Origin: G963662605 sp963662605
GTDB taxonomy: Bacteria; Bacteroidota; Ignavibacteria; Ignavibacteriales; Ignavibacteriaceae
Reading direction: 5' to 3'
DNA: 64,000 bases
NCBI GenBank assembly: GCA_963662605.1
Contig: OY759785.1
Span: 1,426,001 to 1,490,000 of the forward strand
Part shown: in pieces, positions 33,517 through 42,387 of the stretch
Layout of the letters: each line of letters begins with the position of its first letter
Numbering within the stretch: the first letter of the stretch is position 1
Program-made: the position numbers and the translations under genes
The notes under the pieces: generated by a model
What the model was told of the DNA's origin: nothing
Database searches by the model: none
Seen by the model: the letters and a program-made list of their open reading frames with translations, nothing else

Positions 33517-35652
33517 TTGAATTACGCCTGGATTTCGGTAACAGCTCAATGGAATCTTATATATTATGTGCTGGTGTTTGCACTACTTCTGGCGTATTGT
33601 ATATATATCTATAAGTATACCGTCCCGCCGATCTCCCGGAATAAGAAAATCCTCTTTATCACCCTGCGCACGCTAATCGTTGCAATTATTCTGTTCCTCG
33701 CGTTTGAACCAATCCTTGCCTTCATCCGAAGCTATGCAATAAAGCCGGTGAATTATGTTTTTGTGGATAACACAAAATCAATGCAACGCGGCGGATATAA
33801 GACCGATAAGCGCGAGATAGTAAAACAGTTCTTGAATGATTTGAAAAGCGAAAACTTAGGTGGGGAATGGGAATATTATGCATTCGGAGAAAACATCCGG
33901 AAAGTTTCTCCCGACAGCCTCGTCAATTTGAGTTATCGCGAGCCGGTCACCAACTTTGGAAAAATTTTCGACGGGTTGAGCAAAGATGACAGGCCGATTG
34001 CAAGTGTTACCATTCTTTCGGACGGAGTGATTACCGAAGGCAGCAGCCCGGTCAATTCGGCGGAAAGGATCGGCGCTCCGGTGTTTTCCGTTTGTACCGG
34101 CGATACTTCAAAACAGCCCGATATTTCCGTGCAGGATATAAAATACAGTGACCACGTGTACGCCGGAATTGAAACATCAATCCGCGTTTCCATACTTTCA
34201 GAATCGTACAACACAAGTACGGTGGTAAAACTTTTTGAAGAGGGGAAAGTTGTGCAGGAAAAGCCTGTGCGTATTCAGGAAGGTTCCAATCAGGTGTTGT
34301 TCAGTTATACTCCGGAGCAAAGCGGTGAAAAGAAAATGTCGGTGACTGCCACGCCGATGCAAGGAGAAAAGAACAAAGAGAACAATTCCAAAGTATTTTT
34401 CCTGAAAATACTCAACAGCAAGATGAAGGTGCTTCTTGTTACCGGTTCACTTTCGAGTGATTTCACCTTTATCAAGCAGGCATTGACTGCGGATACCAAT
34501 GTTATTGTTAAAACTATTATTGAGATTGGGCCGAACAAATACCTTTCGCAATACAGCACGAAAGATATTGACAGCGCCGCCGTGTATTTCTTTGTTGATT
34601 ATCCCTCTCAGAGTGCGGGCACGCAGTTATTCGATATGCTTTCGCAAAGAATTCGCGACAGGCATAAATCGTTATTTATCCTGTGTGGCAGCAATACCTA
34701 TCTGCCGTTATTGAAAAAATTAGAGAGCGAGCTCCCGGTGTATATTGCGAAGCAGAATCCCGGCAGCCTTGACGTGCAGCCGTACATCGCTGCTGAGCAG
34801 ATGAAACATCCGCTTGTACAGGCAGCGGCAAGCAGCGGCACTAATTTTGAAGAGCAGCCGCCTGTTCCGAGGCCGAACTTTGATGTTACTGCGAAAACGG
34901 AATCCGAAGTACTGATGAAAGCAAAGCTGAAAAACGAACGGACGGATATTCCACTGCTCGTATCCCGCAATATCGGCTCGCACCGTTCGGCGGTTATGTT
35001 TGCCTCCGAATTGTGGCACTGGAGATTGCAGAAAAAATCCGGTGCGGAAATGATTTACAACGGATTTTTCAATGATGTTAACAAATGGTTGAGCGCAAGC
35101 AGCGAACGTGAACGGTTCATCTGCAATCCGACAAAGAAAGTGTACTCCAACGGCGAGCGCGTTGAGTTTGTTGCAGAGTTATATGATGAGAGTTTTAATC
35201 CCGATAACGAAGGTGAAATCTCCGTTGATGTATGGGCGAGTTCAGTAAAGAACAGCCTTACCTTGAATTCAATCGGTAACGGTTTATACGACGGCTACTT
35301 CGAAGCTCCGGTCAGCGGCGATTATTCATACTCTGCAAAAGTAAAAGCTGGTAAGGAAGCATTTAAAAAGACCGGAAGGTTTTCAGTCGGTGAATACGAA
35401 GTAGAGTATTCCCAGACAGGCACCGATATGACTGCGCTTCAGGAACTTGCCGCGGCTACAAACGGGAAATGCTTTTTTAATCAGGACTACAAACCGTATT
35501 TCGATATTATTAAAAAGATACAATCAAAAGGGGTAAAAGAGGTTACGAAACGTTCGGAAATCGTGCTGTGGAATAATTACTGGGTGCTTATCATACTCGT
35601 TTCACTTTTCGCTGCCGAGTGGTTCCTTCGTAAACGTGAGGGAATGCTCTGA
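33517..35652 (+). CDS. Large membrane-anchored VWA-like protein
   Basis: A 711-residue membrane protein of unknown role. Two hydrophobic helices (about residues 14-33 and 45-65) precede a VWA-like domain that begins VNYVFVDNTKSMQRGGYKTD. The MIDAS motif there is degenerate (D-N-T-K-S instead of DxSxS). Further strands (IASVTILSDGVITEG) fit a VWA fold. Ig-like and glutamine-amidotransferase-like segments follow, and a last helix (about 685-702) precedes a short KRE tail. The architecture resembles Bacteroidota proteins usually found near BatA/MoxR aerotolerance loci, but no such partners are here. The start is a TTG, 21 bases after surE. Confidence 0.7.
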   Translation: MNYAWISVTAQWNLIYYVLVFALLLAYCIYIYKYTVPPISRNKKILFITLRTLIVAIILFLAFEPILAFIRSYAIKPVNYVFVDNTKSMQRGGYKTDKREIVKQFLNDLKSENLGGEWEYYAFGENIRKVSPDSLVNLSYREPVTNFGKIFDGLSKDDRPIASVTILSDGVITEGSSPVNSAERIGAPVFSVCTGDTSKQPDISVQDIKYSDHVYAGIETSIRVSILSESYNTSTVVKLFEEGKVVQEKPVRIQEGSNQVLFSYTPEQSGEKKMSVTATPMQGEKNKENNSKVFFLKILNSKMKVLLVTGSLSSDFTFIKQALTADTNVIVKTIIEIGPNKYLSQYSTKDIDSAAVYFFVDYPSQSAGTQLFDMLSQRIRDRHKSLFILCGSNTYLPLLKKLESELPVYIAKQNPGSLDVQPYIAAEQMKHPLVQAAASSGTNFEEQPPVPRPNFDVTAKTESEVLMKAKLKNERTDIPLLVSRNIGSHRSAVMFASELWHWRLQKKSGAEMIYNGFFNDVNKWLSASSERERFICNPTKKVYSNGERVEFVAELYDESFNPDNEGEISVDVWASSVKNSLTLNSIGNGLYDGYFEAPVSGDYSYSAKVKAGKEAFKKTGRFSVGEYEVEYSQTGTDMTALQELAAATNGKCFFNQDYKPYFDIIKKIQSKGVKEVTKRSEIVLWNNYWVLIILVSLFAAEWFLRKREGML

Positions 35653-35682
35653 CGGGTTTCGGTTTCTCTTGATAATTTTTCT

Positions 35683-36384
35683 ATGCGTAATTCACTTCGG
35701 GCAATTCTGGATTTTTTCCTGCCGCTGCATTGTGCCGCGTGCAATAAACCGATACCTTCGGGCTTCGGGTATGTTTGTTCTTCGTGTTTGGGCAATTTAA
35801 AACGCCTTCCGCCGGAAATTCTCTCTATTGAGTTCAATAAAAAATTTGCGGGCACCGGGTATGTCAACGCGTATTGGGCGCCATATATGTTCTTCCGTGA
35901 GACAGGGATACAGAATATTGTACATCAGTTCAAGTACAAAAATAAATTCAAAGTCGCATTCGCGATGGGCGCTTTGGCAGGGGACATATTGAAAGATGAT
36001 GCGTTCTCATATAAAGCAGATTATATTATTCCGGTGCCGCTATTTCGGACAAAGAAAGTCCAGCGCGGGTATAATCAATCGGAATATATAGCACGGGGCT
36101 TAAGCGAATCTCTATGCATTCCGGTATCGGCGAAAATATTACGAAGGATACGGAATACCCGCACGCAAACAGGACTTGATTTGGAAAAGCGTAAACAGAA
36201 CATGGACGGTGCTTTTAGAATTAAAAATGCTTCGGCAATTTCCGGCAAAAATATTATCTTAGTTGATGATGTTGTAACAACAGGCGCGACTATTAATGAG
36301 TGCGCCAAAACTCTGAAAGCCGCGGGAGCCGGAGAGATTTTTGTGATTTCGTTTGCGCTGACAGGAATAGGGCGTGGGAAGTGA
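35683..36384 (+). CDS. ComF family phosphoribosyltransferase-like protein
   Basis: A 233-residue ComF/GntX family protein, associated in other bacteria with DNA uptake or use. An N-terminal double zinc ribbon (LHCAACNKPI and YVCSSCLGNL) is followed by a phosphoribosyltransferase fold with KYKNKFKVAFAMG, IPVPLFRTKKVQRGYNQSEY, and the PRPP loop NIILVDDVVTTGAT. No other competence gene is nearby. It lies 30 bases after the VWA gene. The downstream gap contains the MITE-like element at 36443-36631. Confidence 0.9.
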   Translation: MRNSLRAILDFFLPLHCAACNKPIPSGFGYVCSSCLGNLKRLPPEILSIEFNKKFAGTGYVNAYWAPYMFFRETGIQNIVHQFKYKNKFKVAFAMGALAGDILKDDAFSYKADYIIPVPLFRTKKVQRGYNQSEYIARGLSESLCIPVSAKILRRIRNTRTQTGLDLEKRKQNMDGAFRIKNASAISGKNIILVDDVVTTGATINECAKTLKAAGAGEIFVISFALTGIGRGK

Positions 36385-36442
36385 TTTGGATATGTTCAGC
36401 ATTGATTGAGAAGCCCACATCACCCGGCTTCTTCTCCTGATT

Positions 36443-36631
36443 GGCAATATTGTCAACTTAAGGATGAAAACGCCCTCAACCCTAACCCTTCTCCCAAAGG
36501 GAGAAGGGAATAGAAACATTGCTTTTTCTTTCTGCTTTACTTCCCTCTCCTTTGTCCGCGGGATCTCGTGCAGGAGAGGGACTGAGGGTGAGGGCTTTTT
36601 TGATTTCGCTTACTAAGTTGACACCATTGCC
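36443..36631. repeat. MITE-like element with 18-bp terminal inverted repeats
   Basis: The ends GGCAATATTGTCAACTTA (36443-36460) and TAAGTTGACACCATTGCC (36614-36631) are inverted repeats matching at 16 of 18 positions and bound a 189-bp unit. Inside are stacked C/T-rich and G/A-rich hairpins (CTTCTCCCAAAGGGAGAAG, and CCCTCTCC paired with GGAGAGGG). A related hairpin with CTCTTCTCC and GGAGAAGAG follows outside the unit, near 36661-36704. No clear target duplication was found, and no gene is seen in 36385-36824. Confidence 0.7.
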
Positions 36632-36824
36632 AGAGAGAGGTAAAAACTCGCTTTTCCTGTCCCTCTTCTCCCTTTGCTCGCAGAGTCCCGTGGAGGAGAA
36701 GAGGTTAGGTGATGAGGGCGGTTTGAGAATGGAGCAGGTTAATATGGTTATGTAACAAACTCTATGTGTTAATTAAACCTTAAGACAATCATATTTGTCT
36801 AAATTTTGAGAAACAAAAGGATAA

Positions 36825-37379
36825 ATGGCCGAGGAACTTTCTGATTTTGATCTGATTCGTGCGTTTAAGGACGGTAATCAGGCGGCGTTTAATATTCTCG
36901 TTGAGCGATATCAGCAGAGAATATATTGGCACGCCCGCAGGATGACCGGAAATCACTTTGACGCGGATGACGTATTGCAGGAAGTACTGATAGTACTCTA
37001 TAATAAATTGGCCGGTTTTAAGTTTAATTCTTCTTTATACACCTGGATATACCGCATCACAACGACAAGGTGTATAAATTTCATCAACAGGAAAAAAGTC
37101 AAACAGTTTTTCTCAATTGATGACGACGATTTTCAGGAGCTGCCGGGCGATTCTTCAACCCAGAACAGTCTTGAAGTAAAGGAAAAAATGGAGCAGCTTG
37201 ATACGGTTTTGCAAACTTTACCGGCAAAACAACGTCAGGTCTTCATTCTACGGAATATGGAACAATTAAGTTATGACGAAATATCTAAAATTACGGGTAC
37301 CAGCACGGGTGCACTGAAAGCAAATTATTTTCATGCATTCGAAAAGGTTTCCCGCTTAATGAAAGAAGGAAATGAATAA
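36825..37379 (+). CDS. ECF-type RNA polymerase sigma factor
   Basis: A 184-residue sigma-70 factor with region 2 (FNILVERYQQRIYWHARRMT, ADDVLQEVLIVLYNKL) and region 4 (LQTLPAKQRQVFILRNMEQL and the helix-turn-helix DEISKITGTSTGALKANYFH). It lacks regions 1 and 3, as in extracytoplasmic-function sigma factors. Its end overlaps the next gene by 8 bases; that gene encodes a membrane protein placed like an anti-sigma factor. The three-gene set with a Spy-like periplasmic protein suggests an envelope-stress response; the signal is unknown. Confidence 0.93.
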   Translation: MAEELSDFDLIRAFKDGNQAAFNILVERYQQRIYWHARRMTGNHFDADDVLQEVLIVLYNKLAGFKFNSSLYTWIYRITTTRCINFINRKKVKQFFSIDDDDFQELPGDSSTQNSLEVKEKMEQLDTVLQTLPAKQRQVFILRNMEQLSYDEISKITGTSTGALKANYFHAFEKVSRLMKEGNE

Positions 37380-37974
37380 GAAAGTCTTTACATACTTTGA
37401 TGGGCAAATGTCGGAGGATGAGAAGCGTCTGTTCGAGATTGAACTGGCTTCCTCACCTGATCTCCGGAAAGAGTTGGATGATGTAAAACTTATTTCCTCA
37501 AAGGTTAATAAAATGAATATTCATCCGGAGATGAAGGATTATTTTGTTAACGTAAGAGCCCGTGCCGCAATATCGGGAGACAGAAAACGTCCCGCCCACA
37601 AATGGCAGTATGTTTTTCAAACACTTGCGGCATCCGTTGTTGTTCTGGCAATATACGTCGGCGTTTCCAAAGTGAACATGTACAATTCATCGCATATGTT
37701 TCCTGAGGTAACACCGGTTACCGCGCAGGAGTACTCAGAGGTAATGCAGAATGAAACTCCGGCTCAGAATGATGTCGAATCAATGATCCCTTCAGGCAAA
37801 GAAGGGGACCGGTTTGTGAATGAAGTGATATCCGATGAGTTGAATCTGGATCATAAGGCCGTTTCAACAGTAGTAGAAGATTTGAATATCTCAACGGATG
37901 ATATGGTAAGCGGAATGTCTGCACAGGATGCGGATAATCTGTTCGCATCACTCGAAAGTCAAAATTTAAAATAG
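37372..37974 (+). CDS. Single-pass membrane protein, probable anti-sigma factor
   Basis: A 200-residue protein with a cytoplasmic N-terminal helical part (residues 1-80, KKVFTYFDGQMSEDEKRLFE), one membrane helix (about 84-102, FQTLAASVVVLAIYVGVSKV), and an acidic periplasmic tail. The N-terminus has the short helical look of zinc-less anti-sigma domains but no HxxxCxxC motif. Its overlap with the ECF sigma gene and the topology support an anti-sigma role; sequence alone does not prove it. Confidence 0.72.
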   Translation: MNKKVFTYFDGQMSEDEKRLFEIELASSPDLRKELDDVKLISSKVNKMNIHPEMKDYFVNVRARAAISGDRKRPAHKWQYVFQTLAASVVVLAIYVGVSKVNMYNSSHMFPEVTPVTAQEYSEVMQNETPAQNDVESMIPSGKEGDRFVNEVISDELNLDHKAVSTVVEDLNISTDDMVSGMSAQDADNLFASLESQNLK

Positions 37975-37982
37975 GAACCAAG

Positions 37983-38465
37983 ATGAAAAATGTAATTTTC
38001 TTTTGTGCCGTAACGATACTGTTATCCCTATGCCTGCCCGCCAGGCTGGCTTTTGCACAGGATAAACACGAAAAACCTCTCCAGAAAGTTGACCAGCTGG
38101 AGAAGGTTAAGCTCATTGAGTATCTTAACCTGAATGACGAGACCAATGTAAAACTTCTTAGTAAAAGGAAAGAGTTTAAAGCAAGAATCAGAAATTCTTA
38201 TAAGGCTATTGATAGCCTGATTGTGGAGCTCGAAGGCTACGACGGCACTAACGATAAGCAGAATCCTGCTATTAAAAAGTGCATTGAGGAATACCAGAGA
38301 ATCGAATTACAGATCATGAAGAACCGTCAGGAATACATTAACTCCCTGTATGAAATTCTAACACCCCAGCAGGTCGGTAAGTACATCGTTTTTGAAAAGA
38401 AATTCAAAAAAGAAATTCAGGACTTTATTTTTAAGGGCAGAGAGAAAAATCACAAAGGCGAGTAA
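37983..38465 (+). CDS. Periplasmic Spy/CpxP-like protein
   Basis: A 160-residue exported protein. The signal peptide ends near residue 25 (LAFAQ), and the mature part is helical and highly charged. YEILTPQQVGKYIVFEKKFK near residues 123-142 contains the LTPQQ element of Spy/CpxP-type chaperones. It lies 8 bases after the anti-sigma-like gene and is likely the output or sensor arm of that system. Part of the signal peptide (CLPARLAF) is encoded by TGCCTGCCCGCCAGGCTGGC (38031-38050), a near-palindrome that resembles intergenic repeat sequence in this window. Confidence 0.72.
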   Translation: MKNVIFFCAVTILLSLCLPARLAFAQDKHEKPLQKVDQLEKVKLIEYLNLNDETNVKLLSKRKEFKARIRNSYKAIDSLIVELEGYDGTNDKQNPAIKKCIEEYQRIELQIMKNRQEYINSLYEILTPQQVGKYIVFEKKFKKEIQDFIFKGREKNHKGE

Positions 38466-38554
38466 AATTTTCGGCTCTTCTCGATGATTTTTATTTGAAA
38501 AATGAAAAAAAATAGTAGTTTAGAGAATCCTAATCATTGAGAATATTGGAGCCT

Positions 38555-39274
38555 ATGAATCTTGACGCATTAATTTTCTGTGCCCATCCCGATGACGCTG
38601 AATTAGCAATGGGCGGGACAATTGCTAAGTTATCGAAAAATGGTTTGCGAGTTGGTATCATTGATTTTACACAGGGCGAGTTGGGCACGCGGGGAACTGC
38701 GGAGACCAGGCAAAAGGAAGCTTTTCAAGCAGCAATTATTTTGAAAGTCGCGTTACGTGATAACCTGCACGTACCTGACGGCGATGTTTCTGTCAACAAA
38801 GAAAACACTCTCAAGGCGGTCATTCCAATCCGCCGCTATAGACCCAAATTGATTTTCGCTCCGTATAAAAACGACCGGCACCCGGATCATGTTGCCGTCA
38901 GTAAGCTCGTTAAACGGGCATTGTTCTATTCCGGCTTACAAAAAGTTAAAACATTTGATAAAGGTTCTGCTCAGGAAGCCTATCGTCCGGAACGTCTGTA
39001 TTATTACATGCAGACGTACACATTTGACCCGACCGTTATTGTTGATATCTCTGATACTTACGAAACAAAAATGGAAGCTATGCGGGCATTCGAAACACAG
39101 TTCTATAATCCGAACAGTGTTGAACCGGAGACATTCATCAGTAAACCGAATTTCATCAGATTTATCGAAGCACGCGCCGCATTCTACGGTTTCAAAATCG
39201 GTAAAGACTACGGCGAGCCCTTCTACTGCGATGAACACACCGAATTTGATGTGGTAAGCTTTTTAAAGCGATAA
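38555..39274 (+). CDS. bshB1: N-acetyl-alpha-D-glucosaminyl L-malate deacetylase BshB1
   Basis: A 239-residue zinc-dependent deacetylase of the PIG-L/LmbE family that makes GlcN-malate in bacillithiol synthesis. The metal site is CAHPDDAELAMGGTIAKL, and YKNDRHPDHVAVSKLVKRAL provides the other metal-binding histidines. IDFTQGELGTRGTAETR is typical of BshB1 rather than other LmbE proteins. I start at the ATG 38555-38557, five bases after GGAG, which gives the usual BshB1 length. bshA and bshC are not in the window. It is followed by a 143-base gap with a perfect palindrome. Confidence 0.92.
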   Translation: MNLDALIFCAHPDDAELAMGGTIAKLSKNGLRVGIIDFTQGELGTRGTAETRQKEAFQAAIILKVALRDNLHVPDGDVSVNKENTLKAVIPIRRYRPKLIFAPYKNDRHPDHVAVSKLVKRALFYSGLQKVKTFDKGSAQEAYRPERLYYYMQTYTFDPTVIVDISDTYETKMEAMRAFETQFYNPNSVEPETFISKPNFIRFIEARAAFYGFKIGKDYGEPFYCDEHTEFDVVSFLKR

Positions 39275-39308
39275 ATCGCATAGACCATCATTTTAAATGT
39301 AAGGCTAT

Positions 39309-39342
39309 TTCCTAACCCATAGGTTAACCTATGGGTTAGGAA
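39309..39342. repeat. 34-bp perfect palindrome after bshB1
   Basis: The sequence reads TTCCTAACCCATAGGTT from 39309 and its exact complement to 39342, with no loop. It resembles the arms of the inverted repeat at 15261-15323 (TTCCTATCCCATGAC). It may act as a transcript-end hairpin after bshB1 but lacks a T-run. Nothing else is evident in 39275-39417. Confidence 0.85.
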
Positions 39343-39417
39343 GTAACACCCAAACCGCAGCATCCCTGCCTATTGTTCTTAAGCCCTTGAAGCCGTATTT
39401 TAAGTATTGAAATTATA

Positions 39418-40572
39418 ATGTTTTACACGGATGAAAGCTTGGATACTCCGGATTTTAAAAAATACAACAGAATAAAAATCATTATCAGAGTCGGGCAGAC
39501 TGTATTCTTTTTTGCCGGATTGATTGTAATGCTTGCATGCAGGTGGAATTACAGTCTGTATTCAGCTATGGAAAATTTGAAATACAGCAGTCTGTTGTCA
39601 TTTTTGATGTTTGTGTACATTATGGATATTATCGTTACTGTTATCACGTTCCCGGTCGCGTTTTATTCCGGCTACATACTTGAGCATAAATATAATCTGA
39701 CTTCACAAAAATTCGGTGCGTGGCTCAAGGATGAGGCGAAGGATTTTTTAGTGTCGTTTGTTATGACGCTTCCGCTGCTCCTGTTTTTTTATTATATACT
39801 TCATACGTTTACCGCTTTCTGGTGGCTGCCGTTTGGAGTAATACTGTTTTTCTTTTCTGTGGTAATGGCGCAATTATATCCGATCCTTATCTTCCCGCTC
39901 TTCCATAAGTCGGTGCCGGTTGAAAACAACGATTTGATGGAAAGAATATCGCGCTTATCTGAAAAAGCAAGCGTCAGGATTGAAAAGATACTATCGTTTG
40001 ACATGAGCAAGTCAACCAATAAAGCGAATGCAATGTTCACCGGATTGGGAAAAACGAAGCGCATTCTATTGGGTGATACACTGTTGAATAATTTTTCAAC
40101 GGATGAAATTGAGACGGTTATCGCTCATGAGCTCGGGCATTATAAACATAAACACATTGTGAAAAATCTTATAACGGGAACGTTCGTCAGTTTCTTCTCG
40201 TTATTTATAATATCCCAAGTTTATGCTTTTGCTTTGAAGTTTGTCAATCCGGGCGGCGCAATCACCGATACAGCATCGTTGCCGCTGCTGTTATTGGTCG
40301 CGATGGTGCTTGGCTTAATTATTTCGCCTATAATGTCGGGTATCTCAAGAAAATATGAATATCAGGCTGATAAATTTGCTGTTGTTGAAACAGGGAAGTA
40401 TGATATTTTTGCAGATGCGTTGAAGAAATTAAATTCGCAAAATCTTGGCGATCCGGATCCGCACCCGCTGATTGAATGGTTGTTTTATAGTCATCCTTCT
40501 ATAAATAACCGAATCAGGGCAGTGGAAAATCTCAAAGCGCTGAATATGAAAAATATGAATAGTAAATCGTAA
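39418..40572 (+). CDS. M48 family metalloprotease, Ste24/CAAX-protease type
   Basis: A 384-residue membrane zinc protease. About five N-terminal membrane helices (residues 25-160) match the CAAX prenyl protease N-terminal domain, with the conserved YILEHKYNLTSQKFGAWLKD loop. The zinc site is TVIAHELGHYKHKH (HELGH near residue 237), and the third ligand lies in YEYQADKFAV. SMSKSTNKANAMFTGLG-like residues (FDMSKSTNKANAMFTGLG here) are also Ste24-typical. It probably degrades or processes membrane proteins, because bacteria lack the prenylated substrates of yeast Ste24. plsC follows after 21 bases. Confidence 0.92.
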   Translation: MFYTDESLDTPDFKKYNRIKIIIRVGQTVFFFAGLIVMLACRWNYSLYSAMENLKYSSLLSFLMFVYIMDIIVTVITFPVAFYSGYILEHKYNLTSQKFGAWLKDEAKDFLVSFVMTLPLLLFFYYILHTFTAFWWLPFGVILFFFSVVMAQLYPILIFPLFHKSVPVENNDLMERISRLSEKASVRIEKILSFDMSKSTNKANAMFTGLGKTKRILLGDTLLNNFSTDEIETVIAHELGHYKHKHIVKNLITGTFVSFFSLFIISQVYAFALKFVNPGGAITDTASLPLLLLVAMVLGLIISPIMSGISRKYEYQADKFAVVETGKYDIFADALKKLNSQNLGDPDPHPLIEWLFYSHPSINNRIRAVENLKALNMKNMNSKS

Positions 40573-40593
40573 GTTGAATAGAATTTTGATAAT

Positions 40594-41313
40594 ATGATAA
40601 ACATGATAACATCTTATATACGGGTAGCACTGATTGCGGTATATCTGGTATTTTGCTCATTTACTGTGTTCATAACCAACGTTGTTGACCGCCAATTCCG
40701 CTTTTACTTCTGGTTTAGCAGGATTGTCGGGAAAGGTGTTATTTGGCTTGGGGGTGTTACGCTTAACGTTGAGATTGACCCGGCGATTGATACAACAAAG
40801 ACATATGTGTTTGTATCAAATCACAGCAGTTTGTACGATGTTCCGGTGATTATGGCGGCTGTCCCAACGCGGGCATCCATTTTGTTTAAAAAGGAATTAG
40901 CAAAAATACCGGTGTTCGGCTGGCAGCTTGTTTCCGGGCCATACATTCTGGCGGACAGGCATAGTCCCGATAAAGCTATGAAGACTATTGAAAAAGCTAA
41001 GGCTTTAATGTCAGAGAAAAATGTGTCCGTTATATTATTTGCCGAAGGCACCAGAAGCAAGACCGGTGAAGTTCAGCCGTTCAAGCGCGGAGCTTTTTAT
41101 CTGGCTGCACGCGTCAACTACCCGATTGTTCCGGTTGCAATTTGCGGAGCGGAAAAAATTTTAACAAAAGGCAAGATGCGATTGAATCCGGGTACAATAA
41201 CTATTAAATTTGCAGCTCCGGTTGAAACCGGAATGATACAGAATAAACAAGATGAACTTGATTTGATGGAGAAAGTCCGGCAGATCATTATAAATAACAG
41301 AAAAGAGAATTAG
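40594..41313 (+). CDS. plsC: 1-acyl-sn-glycerol-3-phosphate acyltransferase
   Basis: A 239-residue membrane-associated acyltransferase that makes phosphatidate, the substrate of CdsA. A hydrophobic N-terminal segment is followed by the catalytic HX4D motif in VSNHSSLYDVPVI. The glycerophosphate-binding motif is ILFAEGTRSKTGEVQPFK, and YPIVPVAICGAE follows. Its TAG stop is immediately followed by the gatC ATG, with no spacing. It belongs to the M48-plsC-gatC-kdsB operon. Confidence 0.93.
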   Translation: MINMITSYIRVALIAVYLVFCSFTVFITNVVDRQFRFYFWFSRIVGKGVIWLGGVTLNVEIDPAIDTTKTYVFVSNHSSLYDVPVIMAAVPTRASILFKKELAKIPVFGWQLVSGPYILADRHSPDKAMKTIEKAKALMSEKNVSVILFAEGTRSKTGEVQPFKRGAFYLAARVNYPIVPVAICGAEKILTKGKMRLNPGTITIKFAAPVETGMIQNKQDELDLMEKVRQIIINNRKEN

Positions 41314-41607
41314 ATGGCTGTTTCGAAAGAAGATGCCGCGTATATAGCGGAGCTCGCAAGACTGAATTTTACCGATTCCGAATTAGATAAAATTACGACG
41401 GATCTGAATGAGATTTTAACATACATGGATAAGCTGAATGAGCTTGATACATCGGCGGTTGATGAACTATCCCATCCGGTCGAGTTTACCAATGTATTCA
41501 GACAGGATGTTCTTATTCCATCAATACCGACCGAGAAAGCATTGCGGAATGCTCCTTCAAAAACGGAGGAGTTTTTCAATGTGCCTAAGGTAATTTCGCA
41601 AGATTAA
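41314..41607 (+). CDS. gatC: Aspartyl/glutamyl-tRNA amidotransferase subunit C
   Basis: A 97-residue subunit that stabilises GatA and GatB in the amidotransferase converting Glu-tRNA(Gln) and Asp-tRNA(Asn) to their amides. The N-terminus AAYIAELARLNFTDSELDKI and the DVLIPSIPTEKALRNAP segment match the family; length is typical. gatA and gatB are not adjacent. It starts directly at the plsC stop and precedes kdsB by 9 bases. Confidence 0.93.
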   Translation: MAVSKEDAAYIAELARLNFTDSELDKITTDLNEILTYMDKLNELDTSAVDELSHPVEFTNVFRQDVLIPSIPTEKALRNAPSKTEEFFNVPKVISQD

Positions 41608-41616
41608 GGAATTAAA

Positions 41617-42387
41617 ATGGTAGTTGGAATAATTCCCGCACGATACGCTTCGACAAGACTGCCGGGAAAACCTTTGGTTGAGATTGACGGCAAGCCGATG
41701 ATAATTCACACGTACGAAAGCGCGTTAAAGTCAGCTCTTATCCAGAGAGTTATCGTAGCCACTGACAATGAAGAAGTTTATAATGTTTGCAGGGAGTATG
41801 GGGCTGATGTTTGCATGACGCCGGTGGATATTCAGACTGGCTCTGATAGAATTGCCTATGTCGCGAATGAACTCACAAGTGCGAAAGTAATTGTTAATAT
41901 TCAAGGGGATGAGCCGTTTATTCCGGGAATTATGATTGACCAGGCATTGGAGCCTCTGATGCTTGATGAGCGGGTTGAAATTACCACGCTGGCGAAAAGA
42001 ATTACAACCGAAGCTGAATTTCTTTCACCGGATGTCGTGAAAGTCGTTTTCGACTTGAATAACAATGGGCTATATTTTTCACGCTCACCGATACCTCACG
42101 TCCGCGATGCCAAGAGTTTTGCGGAAGCCAAAAAATTTGACTGCTACTATAAGCATATCGGTCTTTACGCGTACCGCAGAGAAGCATTGTTTACCTTTAC
42201 TTCATTACAACAATCCGAACTGGAAAAAATTGAAAAATTGGAACAGCTCCGGATGCTTGAACACGGCATGATAATCAAAGTTGTGGAAACCGAATATGAA
42301 AGCCTTTCGGTAGACACTCTGGATGATCTGAAAGCCGCCCGCAGGTTCTACCGTACCATTCAAAAAAAACAAAAAAAAGAGCTTTAG
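41617..42387 (+). CDS. kdsB: 3-deoxy-manno-octulosonate cytidylyltransferase (CMP-Kdo synthetase)
   Basis: A 256-residue cytidylyltransferase that activates Kdo for LPS inner-core synthesis. The N-terminal nucleotide-binding motif is IIPARYASTRLPGKPLVEI, followed by RVIVATDNEEVY, TGSDRIAYVANEL, and VNIQGDEPFIP. These are the canonical KdsB motifs. It confirms an LPS-bearing outer membrane. It ends the operon; a 663-base intergenic region follows. Confidence 0.96.
   Translation: MVVGIIPARYASTRLPGKPLVEIDGKPMIIHTYESALKSALIQRVIVATDNEEVYNVCREYGADVCMTPVDIQTGSDRIAYVANELTSAKVIVNIQGDEPFIPGIMIDQALEPLMLDERVEITTLAKRITTEAEFLSPDVVKVVFDLNNNGLYFSRSPIPHVRDAKSFAEAKKFDCYYKHIGLYAYRREALFTFTSLQQSELEKIEKLEQLRMLEHGMIIKVVETEYESLSVDTLDDLKAARRFYRTIQKKQKKEL

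Noticed and set aside
36519..36755. A 78-codon open frame in the gap before the ECF sigma gene.
   Set aside because: It overlaps the MITE-like hairpins, and its composition reflects C/T-rich repeat DNA.
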